A stretch of DNA of 7,749 bases from Thermoprotei archaeon (GCA_003661825.1 QMWW01000049.1:1-7749); one strand, 5' to 3'. Counted from the first letter of the stretch, positions 1-6,449 are shown. Made by a program: numbers and translations. Notes: generated by a model not told the origin, from the sequence alone.

Positions 1-1272
1 CGCATTTTTCACAGCTTCTTTCAGCGTATATCCTCTCAATAAGTAATATATGAGTGAAGCTGAAAACGCGTCTCCCGCGCCTACAACATCCCTGGTTTTC
101 ACTTTAGGGGCCGGGATCTCTACAGCTCTTTCACCCTTAATGTACAAGACAGCTCCTTGAGGCCCTTTAGTAACTATTATCTGCTCTACACCTTCTCTAA
201 ACAGATCTTCTGGCACATTTAGTCCTTTCTTACTAAGAATTTTCTCCTTATCACTATTAATTATTAACATTGGCGAATATCTAAGTAGTGTTAAGCATTC
301 ATCAAGGTAATGCTCTAAAGCCTCTTTGTGCGGCCTATAAACTACTAGCTTCTTGTTGCTGAGCTTTCTCAGCAGTTCATCAAATACCCTGCATATACCC
401 TCGCCTAGGTATATCGCCTTGGCATTATTGCAAGCATTTAGTGCTTCCTGTGTAATCTCTTGAACAACTGGTGGATTATCAGGACTGTAGCTACAGCTAA
501 TTCTTGGAGGTTCTCCTAGTTCGTGAATAGCGCATACAGGGGTTTCTAGAGCTTCATCTACTTCAACTAATCCAACGTGTACTCCTTCATCCACTAAGTT
601 TGTTAGCAATGAGAGACCTATGAAATCAGCTGAAACCTTAGATACAAACCCTGTTTTTAAGCCTAGCTTTGACGCAGCTACTGCAACGTTTGCACCAGAA
701 CCACCAGCATAGATCCGTGCTCGTGGTTTAGAGTATACATCGAGCGCTATAGAACCAAGTACTACTAGGTCTAATACACCAGTTTTATAGGATCGTATTA
801 TTCCTTTAAGGGATCCACTGGCTATTCGCTTTAAAAATTCTGAAAGACTGATGCTAAAAGCGCTAGCATAAGATAGTACCTTCGACATAAATATAGTTGC
901 GAGATCTGTTATTATTTTATTCACAAGATTAGGATCTAGTTCACTAATACTTTTAAAGAGTACATTATACCATTTTCCAATATCTGTTAATGAATAGCAC
1001 TTCATTTTTACCTTTCTCTTTCTACGCTCTTCGATCCTCACTCTCTCACTTAAAAGCCCTAAAGCTATTAGCTTCTTAATAGCATTGATAACTGTCTTGT
1101 TAGAGTGATGGCTAAGCTTTATAATTATCTCCTTTTGACAGAGTTCGGTATCCCATTCAAATAAATTCAAAACCTCAAGTACTATACTCGAAGAAAAGAG
1201 TGTTAGTATGAACTTTAGCTTCTCATAGGGACTGGTAGGGAGCATTACTACATAGGGATGAAGTTCTTTCAT
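1..1272 (-). CDS. Winged-helix domain fused to PfkB/ribokinase-family kinase (3' end missing)
   Basis: The gene enters from the left edge, so 424 residues are visible and perhaps 40-60 C-terminal residues are missing. Residues about 46-105 form a winged-helix DNA-binding domain: a recognition-helix-like stretch at 57-74 (SNKTVINAIKKL), a basic wing with RRKRK at 83-87, then YSLTDIGKWY. A helical linker covers about 106-163. From about 167 the PfkB fold begins: GSIALD at 173-178, GGSGANVAVAASKLG at 190-204, the ATP-site TKGPQG at 368-373, and DVVGAGD at 395-401 with catalytic-base candidate Asp401. PfkB enzymes phosphorylate sugars or nucleosides with ATP; the substrate here cannot be read. 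The ATG at 1272 follows AGGTG with a 9-base gap; an in-frame GTG at 1284 lies inside that motif and is less likely. It is divergent from an ECF transporter operon, which suggests joint regulation and a salvage role. Fold assignment is secure; DNA binding and kinase activity are inferred. Confidence 0.88.
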   Translation of the reverse strand, partial: MKELHPYVVMLPTSPYEKLKFILTLFSSSIVLEVLNLFEWDTELCQKEIIIKLSHHSNKTVINAIKKLIALGLLSERVRIEERRKRKVKMKCYSLTDIGKWYNVLFKSISELDPNLVNKIITDLATIFMSKVLSYASAFSISLSEFLKRIASGSLKGIIRSYKTGVLDLVVLGSIALDVYSKPRARIYAGGSGANVAVAASKLGLKTGFVSKVSADFIGLSLLTNLVDEGVHVGLVEVDEALETPVCAIHELGEPPRISCSYSPDNPPVVQEITQEALNACNNAKAIYLGEGICRVFDELLRKLSNKKLVVYRPHKEALEHYLDECLTLLRYSPMLIINSDKEKILSKKGLNVPEDLFREGVEQIIVTKGPQGAVLYIKGERAVEIPAPKVKTRDVVGAGDAFSASLIYYLLRGYTLKEAVKNA

Positions 1273-1283
1273 ATGGATTAACA

Positions 1284-1294
1284 CCTAGTGTAGG
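1284..1294. repeat. Small inverted repeat over the kinase ribosome-binding site
   Basis: CCTA-GTG-TAGG is a perfect 4+4 inverted repeat with a 3-base spacer. Read leftward it contains the AGGTG-type SD region of the winged-helix kinase gene. It could be a weak operator half-pair or, in the mRNA, a minor structure near the ribosome-binding site. A repeat this short can easily arise by chance. Confidence 0.25.
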
Positions 1295-1319
1295 CTGTAA
1301 ACCCCCTACATGGAAACAC

Positions 1320-1328
1320 TTATAATTA
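1320..1328 (+). promoter_or_regulatory. Predicted TATA box of the ECF transporter operon
   Basis: TTATAATTA matches an archaeal TATA element. The usual 25-27 base spacing puts the transcript start near 1350, leaving a leader of about 27 bases that includes the SD motif before the S-component gene. The rival AT run at 1332-1343 would place the start too close to that SD motif. Confidence 0.45.
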
Positions 1329-1331
1329 GAA

Positions 1332-1343
1332 AATAATTTAAAA
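1332..1343 (-). promoter_or_regulatory. Predicted TATA box of the winged-helix kinase gene
   Basis: Read leftward this is TTTTAAATTATT, an A/T-only box. Normal spacing puts the transcript start near 1312 and gives a leader of about 40 bases. The overlapping box at 1320-1328 could also serve the leftward gene, so the choice is uncertain. Confidence 0.35.
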
Positions 1344-1364
1344 TTTCCCATGTAACATGTAACA

Positions 1365-1368
1365 GAGG
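1365..1368 (+). promoter_or_regulatory. SD motif supporting a TTG start for the S-component
   Basis: GAGG sits 8 bases before the TTG at 1377. An in-frame stop (TAA at 1353-1355) lies upstream with no ATG or GTG in frame between it and the TTG, so the TTG is the first possible start and the SD motif agrees with it. Confidence 0.6.
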
Positions 1369-1376
1369 AAATTCAT

Positions 1377-2126
1377 TTGCCCGGTAGAACAACCTATATA
1401 GTAGCATTTGCAGGTGTAAGCGCTGCATTATACTATGTCTTGCTATTCCTTCCCGGTATACCGGTGCTGGGCACCCCAGCTAGCATGGATATAGGTGCCT
1501 CGCTTTCACCACTCTTCGGTCTACTACTAGGCCCTATTGCTGGCCCTCTAGCTGTACTCGTTGGTAATATTGCACAAACAATGCTACCTACACCTAGCCC
1601 TTATGGCATACCATTCATACCAGCTGCAGCTCTCTCAGCTTTAGGGGCTAGCCTTCTCGCTACGAGGAAGTGGTGGGCTGCAGCAGGTATTTTAGCGGCA
1701 CTATTGGTTGCTGCATCTCTTACTCCACCGTTCTACCCCGTGACAGAGCACCTGTTTATCTACATAATTGCATTTTATGATAAGATAATAGGACTTATAC
1801 TGATGCCAGTAGTAGTTAAGCTACTGAGAAGCTCTTCAGCTAAGACCAGATATATTGCCCTTTACGGCTTATTCTTCGCTGCAAGAAGCATTGATAAGGC
1901 GTTTGGCTGCTTCGTATTCGCGCTACCAGTAGTTTACGAGAAGATATTTGGCATAACCGACGTAGAAATAGTGAGAAGCCTATACCTACTAAGCCCACTA
2001 TACTACTTGATTGCGTACCTGCTGGAAGCACTAATTGTCACAATTATAGCTATTCCAGTAATCAGAGCTATAAAGAGAGTGCCAGGATTATCAGAAGTGC
2101 TCTACGTAAACCGCATAGAGATCTAG
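1377..2126 (+). CDS. ECF transporter S-component-like membrane protein, substrate unknown
   Basis: A 249-residue, very hydrophobic protein with about six or seven membrane segments, roughly at residues 7-26, 42-63, 78-95, 99-115, 126-150, 160-188 and 203-230. The stretch around 38-64 (DIGASLSPLFG, then LLGPIAGPLAVLVGN) is a Gly/Pro-rich two-helix pattern typical of substrate-binding S-components of ECF vitamin transporters. It lies first in an operon with the double ATPase (31 bases downstream) and EcfT, which makes the S-component assignment firm by context. The S-component gives specificity by binding a vitamin or similar small molecule in the cell membrane. I cannot match it to a known specificity group such as biotin, riboflavin, thiamine, folate or cobalt/nickel. 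The neighbouring PfkB kinase hints that the substrate can be phosphorylated after entry. Translation starts at TTG with GAGG 8 bases upstream. Confidence 0.78.
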   Translation: MPGRTTYIVAFAGVSAALYYVLLFLPGIPVLGTPASMDIGASLSPLFGLLLGPIAGPLAVLVGNIAQTMLPTPSPYGIPFIPAAALSALGASLLATRKWWAAAGILAALLVAASLTPPFYPVTEHLFIYIIAFYDKIIGLILMPVVVKLLRSSSAKTRYIALYGLFFAARSIDKAFGCFVFALPVVYEKIFGITDVEIVRSLYLLSPLYYLIAYLLEALIVTIIAIPVIRAIKRVPGLSEVLYVNRIEI

Positions 2127-2143
2127 TATTATTAGAGAAAACC

Positions 2144-2148
2144 AGGAG
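2144..2148 (+). promoter_or_regulatory. SD motif of the double-ATPase gene
   Basis: AGGAG lies 9 bases before the ATG at 2158 in the 31-base gap after the S-component gene, supporting co-transcription with independent ribosome entry. Confidence 0.6.
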
Positions 2149-2157
2149 TAGAGCAAC

Positions 2158-3855
2158 ATGGGTAAAAAAGCCGTTGAAGTCAGCAATGTAACATACTACT
2201 ACCCTAGATCTAGGCTACCCGCCTTAGAAGATGTAAGTATAAACATAGACTATGGAGAATTCGTAGTTATAGCTGGAGCTTCAGGTGGTGGGAAATCAAC
2301 ACTATGTAGGATATTATCAGGGCTAATACCACACGTCTACGGAGGAAAACTTAAAGGAAAAGTATACGTTGATGGAATCGATGTAGTTAGTAATGGAGTA
2401 AAGTCTATTATAGGAAAAATAGGCGTTGTATTCCAGGTTCCAGAGAACCAGATAGTAAACCTAGTAGTTGAAGAAGAACTAGCTTTTATGCTCGAGAACT
2501 TGGGCGTAGAGCCTAACGTTATACGTAAGAGAATAGAAGAGGTAGTTAAATCGTTAAGCATAGACAATTTGATCAGACGAGCCACCTACACTCTTTCGGG
2601 AGGAGAGTCTCAGAAAGTAGTACTGGCTAGCACTATAGCCGTAAAACCGAAGATCCTCTTACTCGACGAACCCCTAGCTCATCTCGACCCCAGCAGCGCA
2701 CTAGAGCTCGTAGAGCTACTCGCCAAGCTCAACCGCGAAGAAGACATAACAATTATAGTGTTCGAGCATAGGTTAGTTGACCTAATAAAGTACGCTTCCC
2801 GACTCATAATACTGGAACGCAAAGTGATAGCAGACGGAGATCCGAGAAAGGTGCTCTCTAAAATCCCCACTACCCGCGTAGAGGTACCAGCTGTTTCAGA
2901 ACTAGCAACTAAGTTAAAGATAAACGGTATACCACTTACAGTTGAGGAAGCAAAACAATGCTTCAAACAACTTCTTAGTAGCTGTAAACCTAGCTATAAA
3001 TCCACTAATACAAGGAGCTCTTCTCATCCAGAGAAGAGAAGAGAAGTCATAGTTATTGATAACCTATGGCATGTTTACTCAAGCGGTAAAGAGGCTTTAA
3101 AAAACGTGAATTTAAGGGTAAGAGAGGGCGATTTCATAGCTATAATAGGTGCTAATGGTGCTGGAAAGACAACGCTTATTAAACACCTAAATGGTCTACT
3201 TAAACCTACTCGTGGAAGAGTAGTTGTATGCGGTATTGATACGAGAAAAGCTAGTGTCGCAGAACTTTCAAGGCATGTAGGAATAGTTTTCCAGAATCCC
3301 TTACATCAGTTCTTTGCGGAAACAGTTCTAGAAGAAGCAGCTTTTGCAGCCAAGATCAGAGGTATAGATGATGCATATGAAAAGGCCACCAAGATCCTTA
3401 AAGTCCTGGGTCTCGGACATCTTCTCAAGAGATCACCATATGAACTCTCAGCAGGAGAACAGCGCAGACTTGCAATAGCTTCTATCCTCGTATACGAGCC
3501 CCCGGTAATAGTCTTGGATGAACCTACAGCTGGTCTTGATCCAGGTCTGAAGATAGACCTGCTTGGTATACTTACTAAGCTCGTTAGAGAGGGAAAAACC
3601 GTGATAATAACGACACATGACATAGAATTCCTCGCAAAAGCACCAGTTGATCGAGTAGTAGTCATGAATGAGGGCAGAGTACTAGCTGAGGGCTCACTTA
3701 GAGAAATATTCTACGATACGGAAGTACTGAAATCCTCGCGGATCACGCCTCCCCAGATAGTTCAGTTAATTAAAGCTTTATCAGTAGAGAATGGAGTATT
3801 CCCGCTAAACGTAGATGAACTAATCCACACGATCAAATATTCCCGGTGTCAATAG
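2158..3855 (+). CDS. ECF transporter ATPase, two ABC domains in one chain (EcfA-EcfA' fusion)
   Basis: A 565-residue protein with two complete ATP-binding cassettes, about twice the usual EcfA length. Domain 1 has Walker A GASGGGKST at 40-48, Q-loop Gln93, signature LSGGE at 146-150, Walker B ILLLDEP at 166-172 with catalytic Glu171, and switch His204. A polar, Ser-rich linker at about 270-296 leads to domain 2: Walker A GANGAGKTT at 331-339, Q-loop Gln379, signature LSAGE at 430-434, Walker B VIVLDEP at 450-456 with Glu455, and switch His487. Both ATP sites therefore look catalytic. The second signature has Ala for the usual Gly, a mild asymmetry. The VFQVPENQ and VFQNPLHQ Q-loops fit the CbiO/EcfA subgroup. 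It should sit on the cytoplasmic face, bind the coupling helices of EcfT and power uptake. The downstream ecfT gene overlaps its stop codon. Confidence 0.93.
   Translation: MGKKAVEVSNVTYYYPRSRLPALEDVSINIDYGEFVVIAGASGGGKSTLCRILSGLIPHVYGGKLKGKVYVDGIDVVSNGVKSIIGKIGVVFQVPENQIVNLVVEEELAFMLENLGVEPNVIRKRIEEVVKSLSIDNLIRRATYTLSGGESQKVVLASTIAVKPKILLLDEPLAHLDPSSALELVELLAKLNREEDITIIVFEHRLVDLIKYASRLIILERKVIADGDPRKVLSKIPTTRVEVPAVSELATKLKINGIPLTVEEAKQCFKQLLSSCKPSYKSTNTRSSSHPEKRREVIVIDNLWHVYSSGKEALKNVNLRVREGDFIAIIGANGAGKTTLIKHLNGLLKPTRGRVVVCGIDTRKASVAELSRHVGIVFQNPLHQFFAETVLEEAAFAAKIRGIDDAYEKATKILKVLGLGHLLKRSPYELSAGEQRRLAIASILVYEPPVIVLDEPTAGLDPGLKIDLLGILTKLVREGKTVIITTHDIEFLAKAPVDRVVVMNEGRVLAEGSLREIFYDTEVLKSSRITPPQIVQLIKALSVENGVFPLNVDELIHTIKYSRCQ
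3845..3848 (+). promoter_or_regulatory. SD-like motif favouring the inner GTG start of ecfT
   Basis: GGTG inside the end of the ATPase gene is 6 bases upstream of GTG 3855. The alternative outer GTG at 3846 lies inside this motif and has no SD of its own. Confidence 0.4.
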
Positions 3856-4625
3856 TGTTTAGAGGATTTCTCGAAGGATTTGAAAATATATTTGCTTTTA
3901 GCGAGAGAAGATCCCGATTCCACGGAGTAGATCCAAGAGTCAAGATGATGTATATAGCGGCATCTATTGTTATCGCGTTCTTAATCACAGATCCCCTAAA
4001 GCTGTCCGTATTAATACTCTTTAACATAGTACTAGCTGTTTTTAGCAAGATACCTCTCGATAGATTTGCCTCGGCTTTCAAAAGCCTCGCCATATTTACA
4101 GCTATAATTTACATTATTAACTTTGTACTAAGAATAGTATTCGAAGGACCTACTATAGCTACAATGATCAATACAGCACTATTCATAGCAAATGTAGCGC
4201 TCCGTATGATACTTGTCGCAGTTCCTTTAATGATATTTACTAATACCACTACGCCCAGAGAGGTGCTTCAAGGACTAGTTTCCCTAGGATTCAGCTATAA
4301 GTATCTCTACGTAATCGTGCTTGGCATGAGGTTTGTACCTATAGTGTTCAGAGAAGTACTAAACATATATGATGCACAGAGATCAAGAGGAGTAGAATTC
4401 GAGAGATCAGGTGTGATTGATAGAATAAAGAAGCTGAAAACTATAGTTATTCCGGCATTTGTATGCTCAATGCTTAGAGCTAGAGATCTACTAGAAGCAC
4501 TAGAGCTCAAGGGGTACGGGTACAGAAATTACAGGACTTTCTACAAATCACTCGGGATAAGTAAGCTTGACCTAGTATTCATTGTGTCTATCTTAGCGCT
4601 CTACTCGACTATAGCTATGGTGTAG
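3855..4625 (+). CDS. ecfT: ECF transporter transmembrane coupling protein EcfT (CbiQ family)
   Basis: A 256-residue membrane protein from the GTG at 3855; starting at the in-frame GTG 3846 would add three residues. Family features in order: the N-terminal DPRVKM at 26-31 (like HPRxKL in CbiQ/EcfT), hydrophobic segments at roughly 34-63, 78-94, 105-129 and 240-254, TTTPREVL at 131-138, and two cytoplasmic coupling motifs, SRG at 177-179 and LKG at 218-220 followed by YG. These short Arg-centred motifs normally dock into the two ATPase subunits; the second has Lys instead of Arg. Its first codon shares a base with the ATPase stop (TAGTG), indicating translational coupling. EcfT joins the S-component to the ATPases in the membrane. 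It is the last gene of the operon and ends 20 bases from a convergent gene. Confidence 0.9.
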   Translation: MFRGFLEGFENIFAFSERRSRFHGVDPRVKMMYIAASIVIAFLITDPLKLSVLILFNIVLAVFSKIPLDRFASAFKSLAIFTAIIYIINFVLRIVFEGPTIATMINTALFIANVALRMILVAVPLMIFTNTTTPREVLQGLVSLGFSYKYLYVIVLGMRFVPIVFREVLNIYDAQRSRGVEFERSGVIDRIKKLKTIVIPAFVCSMLRARDLLEALELKGYGYRNYRTFYKSLGISKLDLVFIVSILALYSTIAMV

Positions 4626-4632
4626 CACTTAG

Positions 4633-4645
4633 TATCCTTAGGATA
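4633..4645. repeat. 13-base palindrome between two convergent stop codons
   Basis: TATCCT-T-AGGATA is a perfect 6+6 inverted repeat around one base. It occupies most of the 20-base gap between the stop of ecfT (4625) and the stop of the leftward nucleotidyltransferase-like gene (4646). No T-run follows on either strand, so it is not a typical archaeal intrinsic terminator. A bidirectional termination or processing signal, or a protein site, is possible. Confidence 0.4.
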
Positions 4646-5515
4646 TCACAATACTCTAACTCTACACTCTCTATTATCTAGTGATAAAGAGTATCCTCCG
4701 TCCATATAGTACTCCAACCTGCAATTAGCTATCGATAGTCTGGTGTGTAGAGGAATTTCACTATATCTCATTCTCAAGCTTCTTACATTTACTGTACCAA
4801 GTTCCTCGCCTTCAGCTATGTAAGTATATGGCATGACATATGGGGATATATGCTCTACTATAGTTAGCTGATCTGTAACCAACTTTGCTTTCTTTATGCA
4901 ACGCGGCTTAGCTCTCTCTTTACAAGATAGTATTCTAATGCTATATATGATTCCATTAAATACTCCTTCAAGCACCCTATGCCTCAGTAGCTTCAGTCTT
5001 GATCCAGGATCTGTCCCGTAAAATTCATCTACCACACCTACTGGTTTAGCCACTCCACTAGCTCTAAGTAACTTTAGCTTCTCATAAAGAGTCTCGCCAA
5101 GATCTCTATTTCTAATAATTATATCGATATCCCTTGGCTTAATACCAGTGATCACGGTTGAAGCTAGATAACTACCCGTTAATCCCACATCTTCGTGTTC
5201 AGCTATTCCTAGGTTCTCTAGGAACTTTACTGTACTATTTGGTAATCGAGGCCATTGCGTCCTGTTAAAAGGATCTAGAACTAACTCTATAGAGTTCAGG
5301 GGAAGAATAGGTAGACTCTCTTTTAAGCACTCATAGTACCTAATCACCCCTAATTTTTCGGCATATTCCATTGCTCTTCGTAGATCTTTTATTCTAGAGC
5401 CCGTTCTTACGCTATAACGGGGATAAGCTATTACTCCGTCCTCTGGGTGTTCGCAACCCTTAACCATCCACAGATACCATTTATATAGTACAACATATCC
5501 CTCGATCAATGTCAT
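4646..5515 (-). CDS. Nucleotidyltransferase-fold protein, distant paralogue of the 6491 gene
   Basis: A 289-residue soluble protein. The core GLTGSYLAS (111-119) followed by PRDIDIII (127-134) is the polymerase-beta-type nucleotidyltransferase signature, with Gly114-Ser115 and metal-ligand candidates Asp129 and Asp131. A third acidic ligand is not obvious on the later strand near 189-196 (GIIYSIRI). The N-terminal HPEDGVIAYPRY (23-34) matches HPVNRVIAYLKY in the rightward gene. The C-terminal part (about 210-289), starting at VTDQLTIVEHISPYVMPYTY, matches that gene's VVDASDSLFMPATY region and is rich in beta strands. The protein is shorter than its relative, mainly between the N-terminal strand and the core. 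The reaction and substrate are unknown; such proteins transfer a nucleotide to RNA, protein or a small molecule. The ATG at 5515 follows GGAGG by 5 bases. The gene is divergent from thyA and convergent with ecfT. Confidence 0.75.
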   Translation of the reverse strand: MTLIEGYVVLYKWYLWMVKGCEHPEDGVIAYPRYSVRTGSRIKDLRRAMEYAEKLGVIRYYECLKESLPILPLNSIELVLDPFNRTQWPRLPNSTVKFLENLGIAEHEDVGLTGSYLASTVITGIKPRDIDIIIRNRDLGETLYEKLKLLRASGVAKPVGVVDEFYGTDPGSRLKLLRHRVLEGVFNGIIYSIRILSCKERAKPRCIKKAKLVTDQLTIVEHISPYVMPYTYIAEGEELGTVNVRSLRMRYSEIPLHTRLSIANCRLEYYMDGGYSLSLDNRECRVRVL

Positions 5516-5520
5516 TCAAT

Positions 5521-5525
5521 CCTCC
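5521..5525 (-). promoter_or_regulatory. Strong SD motif for the leftward nucleotidyltransferase-like gene
   Basis: Read leftward this is GGAGG, 5 bases before the ATG at 5515. It fixes that start with good confidence. Confidence 0.65.
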
Positions 5526-5546
5526 ATCACCACTAACCACACTGTT

Positions 5547-5554
5547 TACTAGTA
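5547..5554. repeat. TACTAGTA palindrome in the divergent spacer
   Basis: A perfect 8-base palindrome in the 128-base spacer between the leftward nucleotidyltransferase-like gene and thyA, close to the leftward transcript start predicted from the box at 5565-5572 (about 5541). It may be an operator, but CTAG-containing words are common in this window. Confidence 0.2.
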
Positions 5555-5564
5555 GCAGACCAAT

Positions 5565-5572
5565 CTAATTAA
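5565..5572 (-). promoter_or_regulatory. Possible TATA box of the leftward nucleotidyltransferase-like gene
   Basis: Read leftward this is TTAATTAG, which would start transcription near 5541 and give a leader of about 26 bases containing the GGAGG motif. The A/T run at 5612-5619 is an alternative box. Confidence 0.3.
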
Positions 5573-5611
5573 CGATTCACTGAGAGAAAAGAGTAGTGCT
5601 CAATTCCACGC

Positions 5612-5619
5612 TTTTTAAA
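5612..5619 (+). promoter_or_regulatory. Predicted TATA box of the thymidylate synthase gene
   Basis: TTTTTAAA at this spacing predicts a transcript start at about 5642, only a couple of bases before the GTG at 5644. This suggests a leaderless or nearly leaderless mRNA, common for first genes in crenarchaea. Confidence 0.5.
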
Positions 5620-5643
5620 TATTGTATAGGAATATGAAATAGG

Positions 5644-6408
5644 GTGTTGCTCTTGGAGTTCCTTGAGTACAAGCGCCTCGGCATAGTATATGTAGAGGCT
5701 TCTGTGTTACCAGAGGCTTGGGAGCAGTCGCTACTCCAACTGTATGAAAAGGGGATAATCATAGATACGGAGTATGGCGAGAAGAGCATAGATTCTCCAG
5801 CTGTTATAGTTGTTAGAGAGCCTTTCAGGGAACCCAGGATACACTTAAAGGGTATAGTTGCTGGCACGCTGCGCGGACTCCTAGAATACGTTGATGAAGT
5901 AGTCAAGGGTATTCATGATCACCTTGTAGATAAAATAGAGTACACCTATCACGAGAGACTATTCAGCTATAAAGTACCCGGCGGAGAACCTATTAACCAA
6001 ATAGAGAGAGTCGTAGAGAAACTACGGAAAACACCATACTCTAGGAGAGCACAAGCTATTACTTGGCAGCCTTGGAAAGATCCGTGCTTAGAACATCCGC
6101 CCTGTCTACAGAGGTGCTGGTTCAGAGTAGTGAGCGGCAGACTAGCCATGCATGTACATATGAGGAGTAATGATGCATTAAAAGCTGCTTTCATGAACAT
6201 GTATGCTTTCACAGAGCTACAGAGACACGTAGCCAGAGAACTAGGAGTAGAGACCGGCTACTACATACACATAGCCGATTCCTACCACGTCTACGAAAGA
6301 GACTGGAAATGGTTTAAAGCACTCGTAGAGCAAATCAAAAACGGAGCCACTAGAAAAAGGTGGAGAACAACACAACAATACTTAAACATGGTTAAGATGC
6401 TTAGGTAG
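5644..6408 (+). CDS. thyA: Thymidylate synthase, ThyA fold, resembling the methanogen type
   Basis: A 254-residue enzyme expected to methylate dUMP to dTMP using a reduced-folate or archaeal pterin one-carbon donor in the cytoplasm. Aligned by eye to E. coli ThyA it keeps the phosphate-binding pair Arg134-Arg135 (SRRAQAITW), the nucleophile Cys154 in PPCLQ, the MRSND block at 173-177 (counterpart of QRSCD), Asn185 at the position that reads dUMP (Asn177 in E. coli), and His215/Tyr217 in DSYHVYERDW. Asn185 argues against a dCMP hydroxymethylase. Leu follows the nucleophile where bacterial enzymes have His. The N-terminal 100 residues are divergent and the C-terminal tail does not resemble the bacterial one, so cofactor choice is open. 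The GTG at 5644 fits a leaderless transcript; TTG at 5653, 6 bases after AGGGTG, is a credible alternative. An in-frame TGA at 5635 bars an earlier start. Confidence 0.88.
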   Translation: MLLLEFLEYKRLGIVYVEASVLPEAWEQSLLQLYEKGIIIDTEYGEKSIDSPAVIVVREPFREPRIHLKGIVAGTLRGLLEYVDEVVKGIHDHLVDKIEYTYHERLFSYKVPGGEPINQIERVVEKLRKTPYSRRAQAITWQPWKDPCLEHPPCLQRCWFRVVSGRLAMHVHMRSNDALKAAFMNMYAFTELQRHVARELGVETGYYIHIADSYHVYERDWKWFKALVEQIKNGATRKRWRTTQQYLNMVKMLR

Positions 6409-6423
6409 CGATTCCTACAAGTC

Positions 6424-6441
6424 ACCTACTTATGAGTAGGT
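6424..6441 (+). repeat. Stem-loop downstream of thyA
   Basis: ACCTACT-TATG-AGTAGGT forms a perfect 7-bp stem with a 4-base loop, 15 bases after the thyA stop. It is followed by GAGAGAG rather than a T-run, so it is not a standard terminator; a 3'-end processing or stability element, or an operator for the next gene, is possible. Confidence 0.4.
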
Positions 6442-6449
6442 AGAGAGAG

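Larger units (their letters stand above)
1307..1363. repeat. CCATGTA-type repeats flanking the divergent promoter core
   Basis: TACATGG at 1307-1313 is the exact reverse complement of CCATGTA at 1348-1354, giving a 7-base inverted repeat around a 34-base AT-rich core. The right copy is extended as a tandem heptamer, CATGTAA at 1349-1355 and again at 1356-1362. The copies fall near the start points predicted from TATA-like boxes for both the leftward kinase gene (about 1312) and the rightward transporter operon (about 1350). This is a typical place for an archaeal repressor to block transcription factors or polymerase. The winged-helix kinase encoded next door is the obvious candidate binder, but that is inference. 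Confidence 0.5.

Noticed and set aside
1273..1376. Riboswitch upstream of the ECF operon.
   Set aside because: The predicted leader is only about 27 bases, too short for a known vitamin riboswitch, and archaea rarely use them.
2337..2585. Leftward open frames inside the double-ATPase gene (also at 2679-2966 and 3306-3665).
   Set aside because: They are antisense to clear ABC motifs, are Ser/Thr-rich low-complexity translations and have no family resemblance.
5516..5643. C/D-box guide RNA or other small RNA in the divergent spacer.
   Set aside because: No convincing pair of C (RTGATGA) and D (CTGA) boxes with proper spacing was found; the spacer is explained by two promoters and an SD motif.
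5577..5906. Leftward 109-residue frame overlapping the start of thyA.
   Set aside because: It runs antisense to conserved ThyA coding sequence and across the thyA promoter; its composition is typical of an antisense shadow.
5644..6408. dCMP hydroxymethylase or other pyrimidine-modifying member of the ThyA superfamily.
   Set aside because: Asn185 occupies the position that selects dUMP; hydroxymethylases have Asp there. No phage-like neighbours are seen.
6424..6441. Intrinsic transcription terminator after thyA.
   Set aside because: The stem-loop is not followed by a T-run, and archaeal termination relies mainly on T-rich tracts.
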